Shown: positions 1 to 11,170, counted from the stretch's first letter. The stretch is DNA of 64,000 nt from Aegilops tauschii subsp. strangulata (GCF_002575655.3 NC_053039.3:238492622-238556621); one strand, 5' to 3'. Made by a program: numbers and translations. The notes: generated by a model from the letters alone, not told the origin.

Positions 1-1219
1 TTCAACTGAAGAACTCCGGTTTGCAAAAAGAATCAAATCAAATGGAGCAACGAAACTCAAACTGCGAAAGAAACAAGATCCGATTACTATTCTGGACTAA
101 AGTCAAATTTATAGTACCAAAATCGTGTTCAAGTTAGTTAAACAGAAAGAGGGCTTCGAGACGAAGACCTAGGCGCTTGAATCGCCTGATTCCGATAAAC
201 GAGCGAAAAGTTATACTAAAACGAAAATCAAGGCAGTAATCACGATCGAAAATAATCGTGAAAAACCCTGGAAAAAGAAAAACCGACGGCAGGCTAACGA
301 ACGGGCGTTCGCTGTCTGCGGCTAACGGGCGAACATCGTTCGTTAAAACGAACGTACGGACGAACATCCGCTAAATAAATAAACCGACAGAAAAACCGAA
401 CCGATCTATAAAAAAATGTATCTAGGGTTTCTAAAAAACTGAACGAACCGAAAAAAGGTTTTCTCACGAAAAACGGCAGCGGCGGCGCTACCTCCGGCGA
501 GGTCGGCAACAGCAGCGGCGGGGTCGCGGGTCGGCGGCGGCGGCGGGCGGCGGCTGGCGGTGGCGCGGGCGCAAGGCGGCGGCGGCTGGCGGCGGCGGCG
601 CGTGGCTAGGGTTAGGGTTGGCGCGGCGCGTGCTTCGGTGGGCTGGGGCAGCTCGGGCGGCGCGGCATATGAAGGCCGGCTGGGCGGTGTCCTAGTCGGG
701 CACGGCCCGGTTAGGTCGGTTACCTTAAAAAAAATATTCCGACACGCAGAAAAATGAAGAAAAGAAATACTAAACGAACTCCAAAAATCCCGAAATTAAT
801 TTTCCCCGTCCTCTAAAAATATGCCGGACAAAGTGAACATTTATTTGGGCTTCTAATGCAATTTTAAAATCGCATATTTTCCTAATTCGAATAAAATTGC
901 AATAAAAACCAAATAAAATCATTTATTTGATTTTAATATTTTTCCTCCAATATTTCATTTATTTTGGAGAAGTCATATTATCTCCTCTCATATTTTTTTG
1001 ATATGAAATATTTTTGGAGAGAAAAATCATTAAAACCAAAATGATCCTTGTTTCAATATTTGATAAAATTAAAATATGAGAAACGTGAAATCCCTAATTC
1101 TCTCCGTGGGTCCTTGAGTTGCTTAGAATTTCGAGGATCGAGAAACGAAATGCAATAAAATATGATATGCATGAATGACCTATGTATAACATTCCAAATT
1201 GGAAATTTGGGATGTTACA
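1..1219 (-). repeat. 3' LTR of the Tekay-type element (partial)
   Basis: Aligns with 7047-8275 with scattered substitutions and small indels; a hand count over about 340 bases gave roughly 5 percent difference. The plus-strand right edge reads GGGATGTTACA, i.e. the LTR starts TGTAACATCCC on the minus strand. The interior holds a CGG-rich tract (about 475-605) that accounts for the short GC-rich ORFs there. About 1.4 kb of this LTR lies left of the window. Confidence 0.9.
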
Positions 1220-1236
1220 AACCTACCCCCCTTAAG
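1220..1236 (-). other. Polypurine tract of the Tekay-type element
   Basis: Directly abuts the 3' LTR. On the minus strand it reads AAGGGGGGTAGGTT and then the LTR start TGTAACATCCC, the expected priming site for plus-strand DNA synthesis. Confidence 0.75.
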
Positions 1237-3358
1237 ATGAATCTCGCCCTCGAGATTCGGGTTGGCTAGAAAATAGGTGTGGGTGGTCTTTGCGTAGATC
1301 ATCCTCTCGTTCCCAGGTGGCTTCATCCGTGGTATGGTGGCTCCACTGAACTTTGCAAAACTTGATAACCTTGCTGTGAGTAACTCGGCTGGCAACCTCA
1401 AGAATCTTGACAGGTTTCTCCTCATAAGTCAAATCATTATCCAACTGTATTGCTTCCAAGGGCACTGTATCTCTCAGAGGAATATCGGCCATCTCGACAT
1501 GGCACTTCTTCAATTGGGAAACGTGAAACACATCATGAACTCCTGACAGTCCTTCGGGTAACTCCAACTTGTAGGCAACCTCCCCCATGCATTCCAGAAC
1601 ACGGTATGGTCCTACAAATTTCGGGGCTAACTTTCCCTTAACTCCAAAACGCTTAACTCCTCGAAGAGGTGACACTCGCAGATACGCCCTGTCTCCGATT
1701 TCATAGACTACCTCCTTGTATTTCGAGTCTGCATAACTCTTCTATCTGGACTGAGCTACCTTCAGTCTATCTCGAATCAGCTTAACCTTCTCTTCGGACT
1801 CCTTAATCAAATCCGGTCCAAACAACTGGCGGTATCCAACTTCATCCCACATCAACAGTGTTTGGCATCTTCTTCCATACAGGGCTTCAAACGGTGCCAT
1901 CTTCAAACTGGCCTGGTAGCTGTTGTTGTAAGAGAACTCCGCGTAGCGCAAGTTGTCATCCCAACTAGATCCATAATCTAGCGCACAAGCTCTCAACATG
2001 TCCTCCAGAATCTGATTGACTCTCTCGGTCTGTCCATCTGTCTGCGGGTCAAAAGCGGTACTGAACTCCAGCCTGGTTCCCAAAGTCTGGTGCAGTTGGT
2101 GCCAAAACTTTGAAGTAAACTGTGTTCCTCTATCTGATACGATGGTCCTCAGAACTCCGTGTAGACATACGATCCTGGTCATGTATATCTTGGCCAGCTT
2201 CGCACTTGTATAGGTGGTTTTCACTGGGATAAAGTGAGCTACTTTGGTCAGGCAATCCACTACTACCCAAATAGAATCATATCCCGATCGGGTCGTGGGT
2301 AATCCTGTGATAAAATCCATGCCAAGTTTGTCCCACTTCCATTTGGGAATCGGCATAGGCTGCAGTAATCCTGCTGGTTTCTGATGTTCTGCCTTCACTC
2401 TCTGACATACATCACATACCGCTACATACTCGGCAATATCCTTCTTCATTCCGGTCCACCAGAAACGCTCCTTCAAATCCAAATACATCTTAGTATTTCC
2501 GGGGTGTATCGAGTATGGCGAATTATGAGCTTCCTGTAGTATCAACTTCCTGATCTCTGCATTATTGGGCACATATACACAGTCCTCAAACCACAAGGTG
2601 TCGTGCTCATCCTCACGAAAGACTTTGGCTTTTCCTTCACTCATCTTCTCCTTTATTTCGGCAATTTCTTTGTCATCCTTCTGAGCTTCTCGAATCTTCA
2701 GCTGGTGATATCCAGATCGCAAATCGATCTTCGAAAACACTTTAGCTCCTTGCAGCTGGTCGAACAAATCATTGATCATCGGTAGTGGGTACTTGTTTTT
2801 GATTGTTACTTCATTCAACGCACGATAATCAACAACCATTTGTAATGATCCATCCTTCTTCGCAACCAAGAGCACTAGGGCTCCCCATGGTGATGAACTT
2901 CGGCGAATGTAACCTTTCTCCAACAACTCCTTAATATGCTTCATAATCTCCTCTAGATCATTTGCGGGCATCCGGTATGGTCTCTTCGATATCGGTCCGG
3001 TGCCTGGCAGTAGTTCTATCAAAAACTCGATGTCTCGATCTGGCGGCATGCCTAGTAACTCCTCTGGAAATACATCTGGGTAATCCTTCACTACCGGCAC
3101 TTCCTCCCGAACAACTCCCGTGAGAGAATTTACTTGGGTCCTCCTCGGCGCATGCCTGGAAACATACTTGATCCTTTTTCCCTCCGAGGTGGTGAGTAGA
3201 ATAGACCTGCTAGCACAGTCAATGCTTCCTCCATACTTCGAGAGCCAATCCATTCCTAGTATCACATCCAAACCTTGTGATTCCAAAATTACTAGGTCTG
3301 AGGGGAAAACATGGCTACCAATGGTTAAGGGTATCCGATCGCACCATCGGCTGGCCAT
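1232..3358 (-). pseudogene. Tekay-type pol: AP C-part, truncated RT, integrase, chromodomain
   Basis: The main reading frame (3358 to 1742) encodes the end of the aspartic protease ([11 protein letters not shown]), then the RT N-terminus with the conserved VDYRALN, KYPLP and [10 protein letters not shown] motifs. It then jumps in frame, near 2700, to the region before integrase. The RT catalytic YxDD block and the whole RNase H are missing. Integrase follows, with an HPGNTKMY...CDVCQ zinc-binding part, a MDFITGLP catalytic segment, a DRGTQFTS segment and a [12 protein letters not shown] segment. A TAG stop at 1742-1744 interrupts the same frame, which continues to a chromodomain (LTYEEKPVKIL ... 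VQW ... ATWERE) ending at 1232. A TGA at 3383-3385 separates it from gag. It cannot encode active RT. Confidence 0.9.
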
Positions 3359-3382
3359 ATACTCTGCACCGGGTGAGCTTAC

Positions 3383-4560
3383 TCACAAGGGTGTCCTAAG
3401 GGCTAAGGTGGGTAACTTAAACTTGTCCACAAATCCCCTTGAAATGTATGAATGCGATGCACCAGTATCAAAAAGAACAACTGCAGTAAATGACTTAACC
3501 CAAAACTTACCGATATCTGCATCTGGGTGTTCTTCAACTTCCTCCACGTTCACGTGGTTCACTTGTCCCCTATTGAAAGGGTTGGGCTTCTTCCCAGCGC
3601 TTCCATTGCCATTACCGTTCTTTGCCTCAGGGCTCTCAGTGGCATAGTGTCCAGTCTTCCCGCACTTGAAACAAGTAATGTGACTTAGATCCCTCTTGGC
3701 GGGTGTGGCTGGAGTGGAGCGGTTCTGATTACTGCTTGATCCATTCCCATTCCCATTCTTGGGGCCATTGTGGTTATGCGAACTTCCTTCATTGTGAGTA
3801 TGGCCTCCATGGTTATGGGTATATCCTCCCGAGTTCGGGGTTAAACGAGGCTTCTCCTGAGCTCCAGAATTGTACTTCCCTTGTTCATACTTCCTTTTGC
3901 GGCTCTCAATCTGCTGATGCTTCCCTTCCATCATAAGAGCCTTGTCTACCAACTCCTGGTAGTTGTTAAATGTTGCCACCATCAACTGCATGCTCATCTC
4001 ATCATTCGGCCCTTCCATAAACTTCTCCTGCTTCGTGGCATCTGTGGCCACATCATCAGGGGAATAACGGGATAGCTTACGGAACTCATCTACGTACTGA
4101 GACACAGTACGATTCCCCTGGCGCAAGTTGCGAAACACATGTTTCTTCATGCTCATAGCTCCAGTTGAGACATGGCTGTGCGGAATGCTTGCTGAAAATG
4201 AACCCAAGTGATATTGGCTATCGGGAAGGTGGTTGTGTAATTCTCCCACCATGATGTTGCTGGTCCATCCAATTGGTGTGCGGCAAAATGCACCTTCTCA
4301 GCATCAGTGCAACCTGCGGTGGTCAACTCCCTTCCAATCTTGCGTAACCAGTCATCCGCAACTATGGGCTCGGTGCTACTGGAAAACACCGGCAGCTGCA
4401 ACCTCAGAAAGCAGGCTAAGTTGTCAACTGGTGGTGGTGGTGGAGGGTTGTTGTTGTTGCCTTGGTTTTGGACTAATATCTGCATCAAGGCATTCTGCTG
4501 CTGGATCAACTGGGTGATCTCCGGTGGGAAAACAAATCCGGTGTCACGTCTCGGAGGCAT
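3383..4560 (-). pseudogene. Tekay-type gag and start of aspartic protease
   Basis: Starts with MPPRRDTG at 4560, followed by a Q/N/P-rich stretch and a capsid-like region (DDWLRKIGREL, DGPATSWW). A frameshift near 4175 moves the reading into the frame that ends at 3383. Downstream come a basic His/Asn/Gly-rich segment, one zinc knuckle (CFKCGKTGHYATES) and the protease active site LFDTGASHSYIS. The knuckle has Ser where the last Cys of CX2CX4HX4C should be. The frame ends at TGA 3383-3385 and the protease resumes in the same frame beyond it. Gag would form the virus-like particle in the cytoplasm. Confidence 0.88.
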
Positions 4561-4762
4561 CTGATGGGTTTAGAGGGGAGAGATTAGAATAGAAAGGAGG
4601 TCTAGTGAGAAAGCACTACCCATATGCACATGAGACAAACACAATCATATCATATCACTCAATCAATCAAGCAAGGGCATACAATCGGTCTAGAACTAGC
4701 GTTAAAAGTGCTCAGACTACTACTATATACAGGGGGAATACTACTAATCATATGGTGGTCAT

Positions 4763-5439
4763 CTAGAAATTTTGATCGGTGGAAGACTCCATGATATCCG
4801 CTCCAGCTTCGTCTTCATAATCATCATCACTATCGTCAGGGTCGGAGTCGGTGTCGTCGATGATGATGTAGTTCTCCGGACAAGTGGAATCGTCGTCCTC
4901 TTCTCCTGGCGTGGGGTCTCCCATGGAAACTCCTAGCTTCCTTGTCAGGTCGTCATTCTTCTCCACGAGTACCGTCATTTCCTCCTCATATCCATCACGT
5001 GTAGACTTAAGCTCCTCTTCTACCTCGGTGATCCTTGTCATTGCCTTCTTCAAATCTATCATGCTTGCGCACATCTGGTTCTCCTGGCGTCGAATGTGCT
5101 GGTTTAGCTCCTGGATGAATGCTGCAATGGATCTGTCCTCCTGGTGCTGACTATCTCCCATTGCTCATTTCGGCGCCCACATATCTGGTAGATAGTATCC
5201 TTGAGATCCTTGTGGTAAACTTCGCCGATGCGCCCCATGGCAATGTGGGCTGCCATGCTCTTTCCTAGACTCCAGGTTGGTGCATCAAAGGAAAATTTTA
5301 TGGGCTCCGTAACTGGCGTGAATGTCCTTCCTGGAACTTGAACTCGAATCATCCATCGCTCCTCTTCTGGTAAAGTGGCGGTGTAGGTTCCGGTGAAGCT
5401 TGGTATTCCGATGTTCAGGTATCTAGTGACTTTCTTCAA
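4763..5439 (-). pseudogene. Extra ORF between PBS and gag of the Tekay-type element
   Basis: Two overlapping minus-strand frames lie between the PBS and gag. The first (5439-5104) starts MKKVTRYLNIGIPSF and has a compact, possibly globular domain. The second (5161-4763) has a helix-rich heptad-like segment and a very acidic tail with repeated DD/SD/ED. The frames cross at about 5160, where the first frame's NEQWEIVS and the second's MGDSQHQE read the same bases, so they were probably one protein with a single-base lesion. I do not recognise the family with confidence. Its place suggests an accessory protein translated ahead of gag. It is not a shadow of gag, since it is separated from gag by about 200 bases. 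Confidence 0.6.
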
Positions 5440-5591
5440 GTGTCGTCCAAAGGGTGTGTCTTCATCCGGTTGTGCAAACTTGTTCCTTCAGTCCGCCATC
5501 CTAAAGAGTAGAAAATGGGGAGGAGTCAGAAATGAGTAGAGAGGAGTGACCTATGGCATTTCTTAGTGGTCGTGTCCTACATTCAGCGTGT

Positions 5592-5603
5592 GCTCTGATA
5601 CCA
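5592..5603 (-). other. Primer binding site of the Tekay-type element
   Basis: Minus strand TGGTATCAGAGC, the classic initiator Met-tRNA complement. It lies three bases inside the end of the 5' LTR (GGTCGCTACA then AGA). Confidence 0.9.
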
Positions 5604-5606
5604 TCT

Positions 5607-8275
5607 TGTAGCGACCCGACCTCAGATGGTCAAGTCTCTGTGCTTTAGTGTCATCCCTGGATCGGTAATGCTGACACACACAATACTCGAAGGATTTATA
5701 ATAGAGTAGGAATCACACACTTATTACATCGAATGTCTCCAAAGAGAACTTATTACAGTAAATATGGCTTAAGGCCATCTAAATAAGATAACAGTGGAAG
5801 GCTTGGAAGATAAAGTGAGTCCATCAACTCCAACGACATAGCTGAGTGCATGACAAACGACCTAGCGCACCTTACTCCTCGTCTGAAAAGTCTGCAACAT
5901 GATACGTTGCAGCCCGAAAACGGGCCACCACATGGAATATGCTGGCAATATAACCCAGTAGAGCAATGAACAGATAAATCCTATCACTACATGCATATTT
6001 GGCTGGTGGAGGCTCTATGGTTATATGCTTTTGCGAAAAGCCAATTTTTTCCCACAACAAAGGCATAAATTTTATTTAACTATCATGGTGGTTGAAACAT
6101 CATTGAGAAGGTTCCTCCAACTCAATCCAGATTAAAGTAATCATAACCCAACAAATTAATTTAGAGTGATGAGATCAAATCAATAATTCAAGTACCAGAT
6201 ACTCAAGTTGTCCATAACCTGGGACACGACTAACCATGATTTGTTTATACACTCTGCACAGGTTTGCACACTTTTCCCCACAAGACTAGATCTCCTTCAT
6301 TGGATTTCTCGCACTGCATGGTGTTTGAGAAACGGATGACCGAGACACAGTCTTTCAGAAGCAATAACTCTCACCCTGGGTAGACAGTACCAACCTACAT
6401 CCCCTACATCTGCTAGCCTACCCCTGGAAGAGGTCATGCAACATACTCAACTATGCCAGAGCACATAATGGCTTGTGGCTGGACACGTAAGTTTCTAGCA
6501 TGAAAAATCTTATGATCCCTTTGAGCCTGGGTGACGGACCGTAGGATGATCACACGGGTACTCCGGGATATCCTAGGACAACAGTGGATTCTCCAGGTGC
6601 CCACAAGCAATCCACCCAGATGTGTGTTAAAGTTGCCACCTTAAGTTGAACCATTAATTAACAATCTCACATCTGCCATGGATACACTCAAACCCAATCC
6701 ACGTCTACGAGCATAGCATGGCAATATAAGCATAACGTAGAAGTAACTCCCAAGGGTTTGATAATAAAACAGGTAATAGGTCCTACCTCATCATCTACTT
6801 CCCAAACCCACATGTTAAGAGATCCTAATCATGCAATGTGTGAGGGTTGTAACTAATGCATAAAAACTGGGTAATAAAGGGGTATGATCAATGTGTTACT
6901 TGCCTTGCTGACGATCTGCAAATCCTAAAGACTCGTAGTAGCACGCTTCGCACTCCGGAAATTCTATCGCAAACAAACAATAGCATACATAAGCAATCAA
7001 GCAAAGATGCACGGATAAAACTCAAATAAGAAGATCTAACCAGAAAATTCAACTAAAGAACCCCGGTTTGCAAAAAGAATCAAATCAAACGGAGCAACGA
7101 AACTCAAACTGCGAAAGAAACAAGATCCGATTACTATTATGGACTAAAGTCAAATTTTATAGTACCAAAATCGTGTTCAGGTTGGTTAAACAGAAAGAGG
7201 GCTTCGAGACGAAGACCTAGGCGCTTGAATCGCCTGATTCTGATAAACGAGCTAAAAGTTATACTAAAATGAAAATCAAGGGAGAAATCACAATCGAAAA
7301 TAATCTCGAAAAACCCTGGAAAAAGAAAAACTGACGAACAGGCTAACGAATGGACGTTCGCTGTCTGCGGCTAACGGGCGAACAACGTTCGTAAAAACGA
7401 ACGTACGGACGAACTTCCGCTAAATAAATAAACCGACCGAAAAACCGAACCGATCTATAAAAAACGGATCTAGGGTTTCTAAAAAAACCGAACAAACCAA
7501 AAAAACAAACGGTTTTCTTGCGAAAACCGGCGGCGGCGGCGCTACCTCCGGCGAGGTCGGCAACGGCGGCGGCGGCTCCGGCGGCGGCGGGCGGCTCCGG
7601 CGGCGGCGCGGGGCGGGGGGACGGCGGCGCGGCATGGCGGCTGGCGGTGGCGCGCGGCTAGGGTTAGGGTTTGGCGCGGCGCGGGCTTCGGTGGGCTGGG
7701 GCGGCTCGGGCGGCGCGTCTTATAAAGGCCGGCTAGGCGGTGTCCTAGTCGGGCACGACCCAGTTAGGTCGGTTACCTATTTTTTAAAATATTTCAACGC
7801 GCTGAAAAATGAAGAAAAGAAATACTAAACGGACTCCGGAAATCCCAAAATAAATTTTCCTCGTCCTCTAAAAATATGCCGGACAAAGTGAACATTTATT
7901 TGGGCTTCTAATGCAATTTTGAAAAACGCGTATTTTCCTAATTCGAATAAAATTGCAATAAAGACCAAATAAAATCATTTATTTGATTTTAATATTTTTC
8001 CTCCAATATTTCATTTATTTTGGAGAAGTCATATTATCTCCTCTCATATATTTTTGATATAAAATATTTTCGGAGAGAAAAATCATTAAAACCAAAATGA
8101 TCCTTGTTTCAATATTTGATAAAATTCAAATATGAGAAACGTGAAATCCCCAACTCTCTCTGTGGGTCCTTGAGTTGCTTAGAATTTCGAGGATCGAGAA
8201 ACAAAATGCAGTAAAATACGATATGCATGAATGACCTATGTATAACATTCCAAATTAAAAATTTGGGATGTTACA
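5607..8275 (-). repeat. 5' LTR of the Tekay-type element
   Basis: About 2.67 kb, running TGTAACATCCC to GGTCGCTACA on the minus strand. No real gene lies inside. A CGG-rich tract at about 7525-7640 gives rise to short proline- and arginine-rich ORFs that are not genes. An AT-rich block (7850-8275) forms the U3 start. A TTTATAAG element near 7717-7728 is a possible TATA box. Confidence 0.9.
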
Positions 8276-8419
8276 TGTTAGGATATGCTACCTGAAAATT
8301 TTCCTTGTGCATCTTTTCGTCAGTCTGCACTTTGCATTTGTACACCCACTGGGTGTTTAACTTACTGATGAATAGTTTTGTTTCTTCAGTCGACTAGGTT
8401 GTGTCGATTGAGTCTTTGA

Positions 8420-8760
8420 ACCAGTGGGAGCACGCTGAGTGCACCCACTGGGTGTAGTCCCCGAGACCATAGTTGACTGCGGGCAGTCGGCTATGGTAGG
8501 AGAATCAGAACTTTCTCACTCGGTCTGAATGGATCACGTCGAGTGAAACCTGAACCAGTGGGGCATGCTGAGTGCACCCACTAGGTGTAGTCCCCGAGAC
8601 CGTAGTCGACTGCGGGCAGTCGACTGTGGTCTGAGAACAACTTTCCTCTTCTTTTTTTTACACTCGGCCTGGACGGACTATGTCGAGTGGAAACTAGACC
8701 AGTGGGGGCACACTAAGTGCACCCACCGGGTGTAGTCCCCGAGACTACAGTTGGATGTTT
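8420..8760 (+). repeat. Three tandem ~135-145 bp units containing perfect-stem hairpins
   Basis: Units start near 8422, 8554 and 8698, each carrying GTGCACCCACTGGGTGTAG followed by CCCCGAGAC. Units 1 and 2 contain strong inverted repeats: 8466-8497 (ACCATAG and GACTGC arms paired with GCAGTC and CTATGGT) and 8598-8631 (16-base arms, 14 pairs, GG loop). They lie upstream of, or in an intron of, the antisense ORF. I see no coding potential. Confidence 0.75.
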
Positions 8761-8857
8761 GATTCGGCAGTAGTCTTAGAACTTGTTGAATTTGTCACTC
8801 TATTGTTCTGAAGTAACCAATCATCGCATCTGTCGGCCAACCATCCTCTGATCACAG

Positions 8858-9903
8858 AAATCTTGTGAACTTGGAGCTCATTTTGCTGACCTGGAGCAGA
8901 AGCAGATTCAGCTCAATCTCGATTTGGAGTTGGCCAAGACGAACTTGCACAAGGCCAAGGATGAAGCCGCTGGTATGAAAAATTTGTCGACTGATTTGTT
9001 TCTGAACCGAGTGTTATTTCCTTTCTCTGAACCAATTGTTATTTCTTTCAGAAACAATGAACCAGGCTCAGGCGAAGAAGGATCTAGACCTTGCAGCTGC
9101 GCAAAAGGCAGCAGAAGAGAAAACCGCACTCGCCGACCAGAAGCTTGCTTCAGTCGATAAACTGGAAGAAGAGAACGCCAAGCTGAAGACTGCCCTGGAT
9201 GAAGCCAACAAGGAGGCGACTCGTCTGAAGAAGGACAAGAGGGCCCTGACCGACAAGGTAGAAGACATCGCCCGCAAGAGGGATGAGCTGGAGAATTATC
9301 TGGGAGGACTTGCCAAGAAGTTATTCATTATGCTTGAAGGTGCTTTCCTTTGTCCGACTGACTTGTTGTTGTCGACTTGATATAAAGCTATTGACTCCTC
9401 ATTGTATTGCGTGTGCAGAATTTTGCCAGAACTTCGAGGAAGAGACTGGGCGAATTGAGACAAGCTTGGACCCCATCCTCTCTGCTGTTAAGGACGAAGC
9501 TGCCATGAACGTGCTCCGACTGGAATCTCGTGTCGCTGGTGTTGTCAACTACCTTGCTCGGCTGAAAGTTGCGGTGTCGTGAATTGACACAGCACTCTGT
9601 CCAGGGGCGACGGTCCAAAATTACCTCGAGTCTCTGATTGCAAGACTCAATGAGGTCCCTGGTCGAGTGCAGGAATGGAAGAAGTCTTCTGCTCGATGCG
9701 GTGCTGACGTGGATCTGTCTCTGGTTCGTGTCCACTACAAGGAAGCTCGAGAAGAGAAGCTAGCAGCGATCAAGGTTGCCAATACCAAAAGGCACGACTT
9801 CCAATCTTTCATGGAAACCTTCATTGCTGTTGCCACTCGGATTGCTGACGGAATCGACCTGAACGAGTTCGTCGAGCGTGCAAGCCCTCCTCCTGCGAAG
9901 TGA
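8858..9903 (+). pseudogene. Antisense coiled-coil ORF (aORF) of TAT copy 1, apparently spliced
   Basis: This plus-strand gene lies opposite to gag-pol. Three exons fit GT-AG rules and keep phase: exon 8858-8972 (115 bp), intron 8973-9051, exon 9052-9339 (288 bp), intron 9340-9418, exon 9419-9903. Both introns are 79 bp and end in a pyrimidine-rich TTTCAG or GTGCAG. The product is rich in Glu, Lys, Ala and Leu (e.g. KLEEENAKLKTALDEANKEA), i.e. a long coiled coil, then a helical domain ending SPPPAK. An earlier N-terminal part is probably lost to the Tekay insertion. A TGA at 9580-9582 (CGA in copy 2) breaks the last exon. The setting matches the antisense 'putative gypsy type transposon' ORFs known in TAT/Retand elements; their function is unknown. 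Confidence 0.75.
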
Positions 9904-10109
9904 ACAAACTTTATGCCTCGCCTTAAATTTGCCTCGGAATGCCGAGTGATTTTGTAACTGTTAAACCCCTTCGGGCCTGATGCCCGATACTTTAATCCGT
10001 GGTCTGGAACCTCGTGGGATTTATCTGAAACTTATCCTTTCTTTAAATATGCTTGCGTTTGCTTTCGAGCGAGACTTATTTCTTCACTCGGAATAGTCTT
10101 TTGTCCTTG

Positions 10110-10335
10110 TGATGCAGCCCTGAGGAGAAGGTCGCAGACGGCCCGCACCTCATCGTACTTGTGGATTAGGATGAAGCGTGCATTGTATTTATGGCACAGC
10201 TCTGAGGAGAAGGTCGCAGTCGACCTGCACCTCGTCGTCCTTGCGGATTAGGACGGAGCGTACATTATATTTATGGCGCCGCTCTGAGGAGAAGGTCGCA
10301 GTCGACCTGCACCTCGTCGTCCTTGCGGATTAGGA
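10110..10335 (+). repeat. Three ~80 bp tandem units
   Basis: Repeated segment CTGAGGAGAAGGTCGCAG ... CACCTCGTCGT ... GGATTAGGA, starting near 10120, 10202 and 10284. The units contain short stems such as GGTCG/CGACC and GTCCT/AGGAC. The same array occurs in copy 2 at about 30915-31140. The stretch 9904-10109 between the ORF and this array holds nothing I recognise. Confidence 0.75.
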
Positions 10336-10389
10336 CGGAGCATATGGCCAAGTCCCCGAGCGAGAGAATCGTTTTCCACTCGGAACGTA

Positions 10390-11170
10390 TTTTGAACTTA
10401 GGCGAGTACTGGACTGCACCTAAGCCCCCGAGTGAGAGGGTTGCTCTTCACTTGGTGGGATTTATTCAAACTTAGGCGAGTACTGGACTGCAGCTAAGCC
10501 TCCGAGTGAGAGGCTTGCCCTTCACTCGATAGGATTCTTGGATCTTAGGCGAGTATTGGACTGCAGCTAAGCCCCCGAGTGAGAGGGTTGCTCTTCACTC
10601 GGTGGGATTTCTTCAAGCTTAGGCGAGTACTAGACTGCAGCTAAGCCTCCGAGTGAGAGGCTTGCTCTTCACTGGGTAGGATTTTTAGGTCTTAGGCGAG
10701 TACTGGACTGCAGCTAAGCCCCCGAGTGAGAGGGTTGCTCTTCACTAAGTGAGATTTTTTCAAACTTAGGCGAGTACTGAACTGCAGCTAAGCCCCCGAG
10801 TGAGAGGGTTGCTCTTCACTCTGTGGGATTTTTTAAAACTTAGGCGAGTACTGGAGTGCTGCTAAGCCCCCGAGTGAGAGGGTTGCTCTTCACTCGGTAG
10901 GATTTTTTTCAAACTTAGGCGAGTACTGGACTGCAGCTAAGCCCCCGAGTGAGAGGGTTGCTCTTCACTCAGTAGGATGTTTTCAAACTTAGGCGAGTAC
11001 GGGACTGCAGCTAAGCCCCCGAGTGAGAGGGTTGCTCTTCACTCGGTAGGATTTTTCAAACTTAGGCGAAACAGATTCGCAGGTAAGCCCCCGAGTGAGA
11101 GGCTTGCTCACCACTCGGTAGGATTTTCTTCTGTTTGGAACTTAGGCGAAGCGGGTTCGCAGCTAAGACA
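10390..11170 (+). repeat. 74-bp minisatellite, 12 units, each a hairpin
   Basis: TTAGGCGA recurs at 10398, 10472, 10545, 10619, 10692, 10766, 10840, 10915, 10989, 11062 and 11142, spaced 73-75 bases except for the last (80). The core of each unit, CCGAGTGAGAG ... CTCTTCACTCGG, folds into an 11-bp stem with a small loop. Loop bases change between units (GGTT or GCTT) while the stem is mostly kept. It lies between integrase and the antisense ORF and is matched in copy 2. Confidence 0.85.

Larger units (their letters stand above)
1..8275 (-). mobile_element. Tekay-type chromovirus Ty3/gypsy retrotransposon, 3' end cut by window
   Basis: Reverse-strand LTR retrotransposon in the order (minus strand) 5' LTR 5607-8275, PBS 5592-5603, extra ORF 4763-5439, gag 3383-4560, pol with chromodomain 1232-3358, polypurine tract about 1220-1236, and 3' LTR 1-1219 (partial). 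The first 1219 bases match about 7047-8275, which defines the LTRs. The C-terminal chromodomain after integrase places it in the chromovirus branch; the gag and RT style suggest the Tekay/Del clade. It sits in the 3' region of TAT copy 1. The bases after the right LTR end (TGTTA) would be the target duplication, but the other end lies outside the window. All coding regions are broken. Confidence 0.9.

Noticed and set aside
560..757. Arg/Gly-rich ORF in the Tekay LTR
   Set aside because: Comes from the CGG-rich tract of the LTR; the equivalent place in the other LTR (7634-7828) does not keep the same protein.
10390..11170. CRISPR-like appearance of evenly spaced repeats
   Set aside because: Units are contiguous 74-bp tandem copies with no unique spacers, in a plant retrotransposon.
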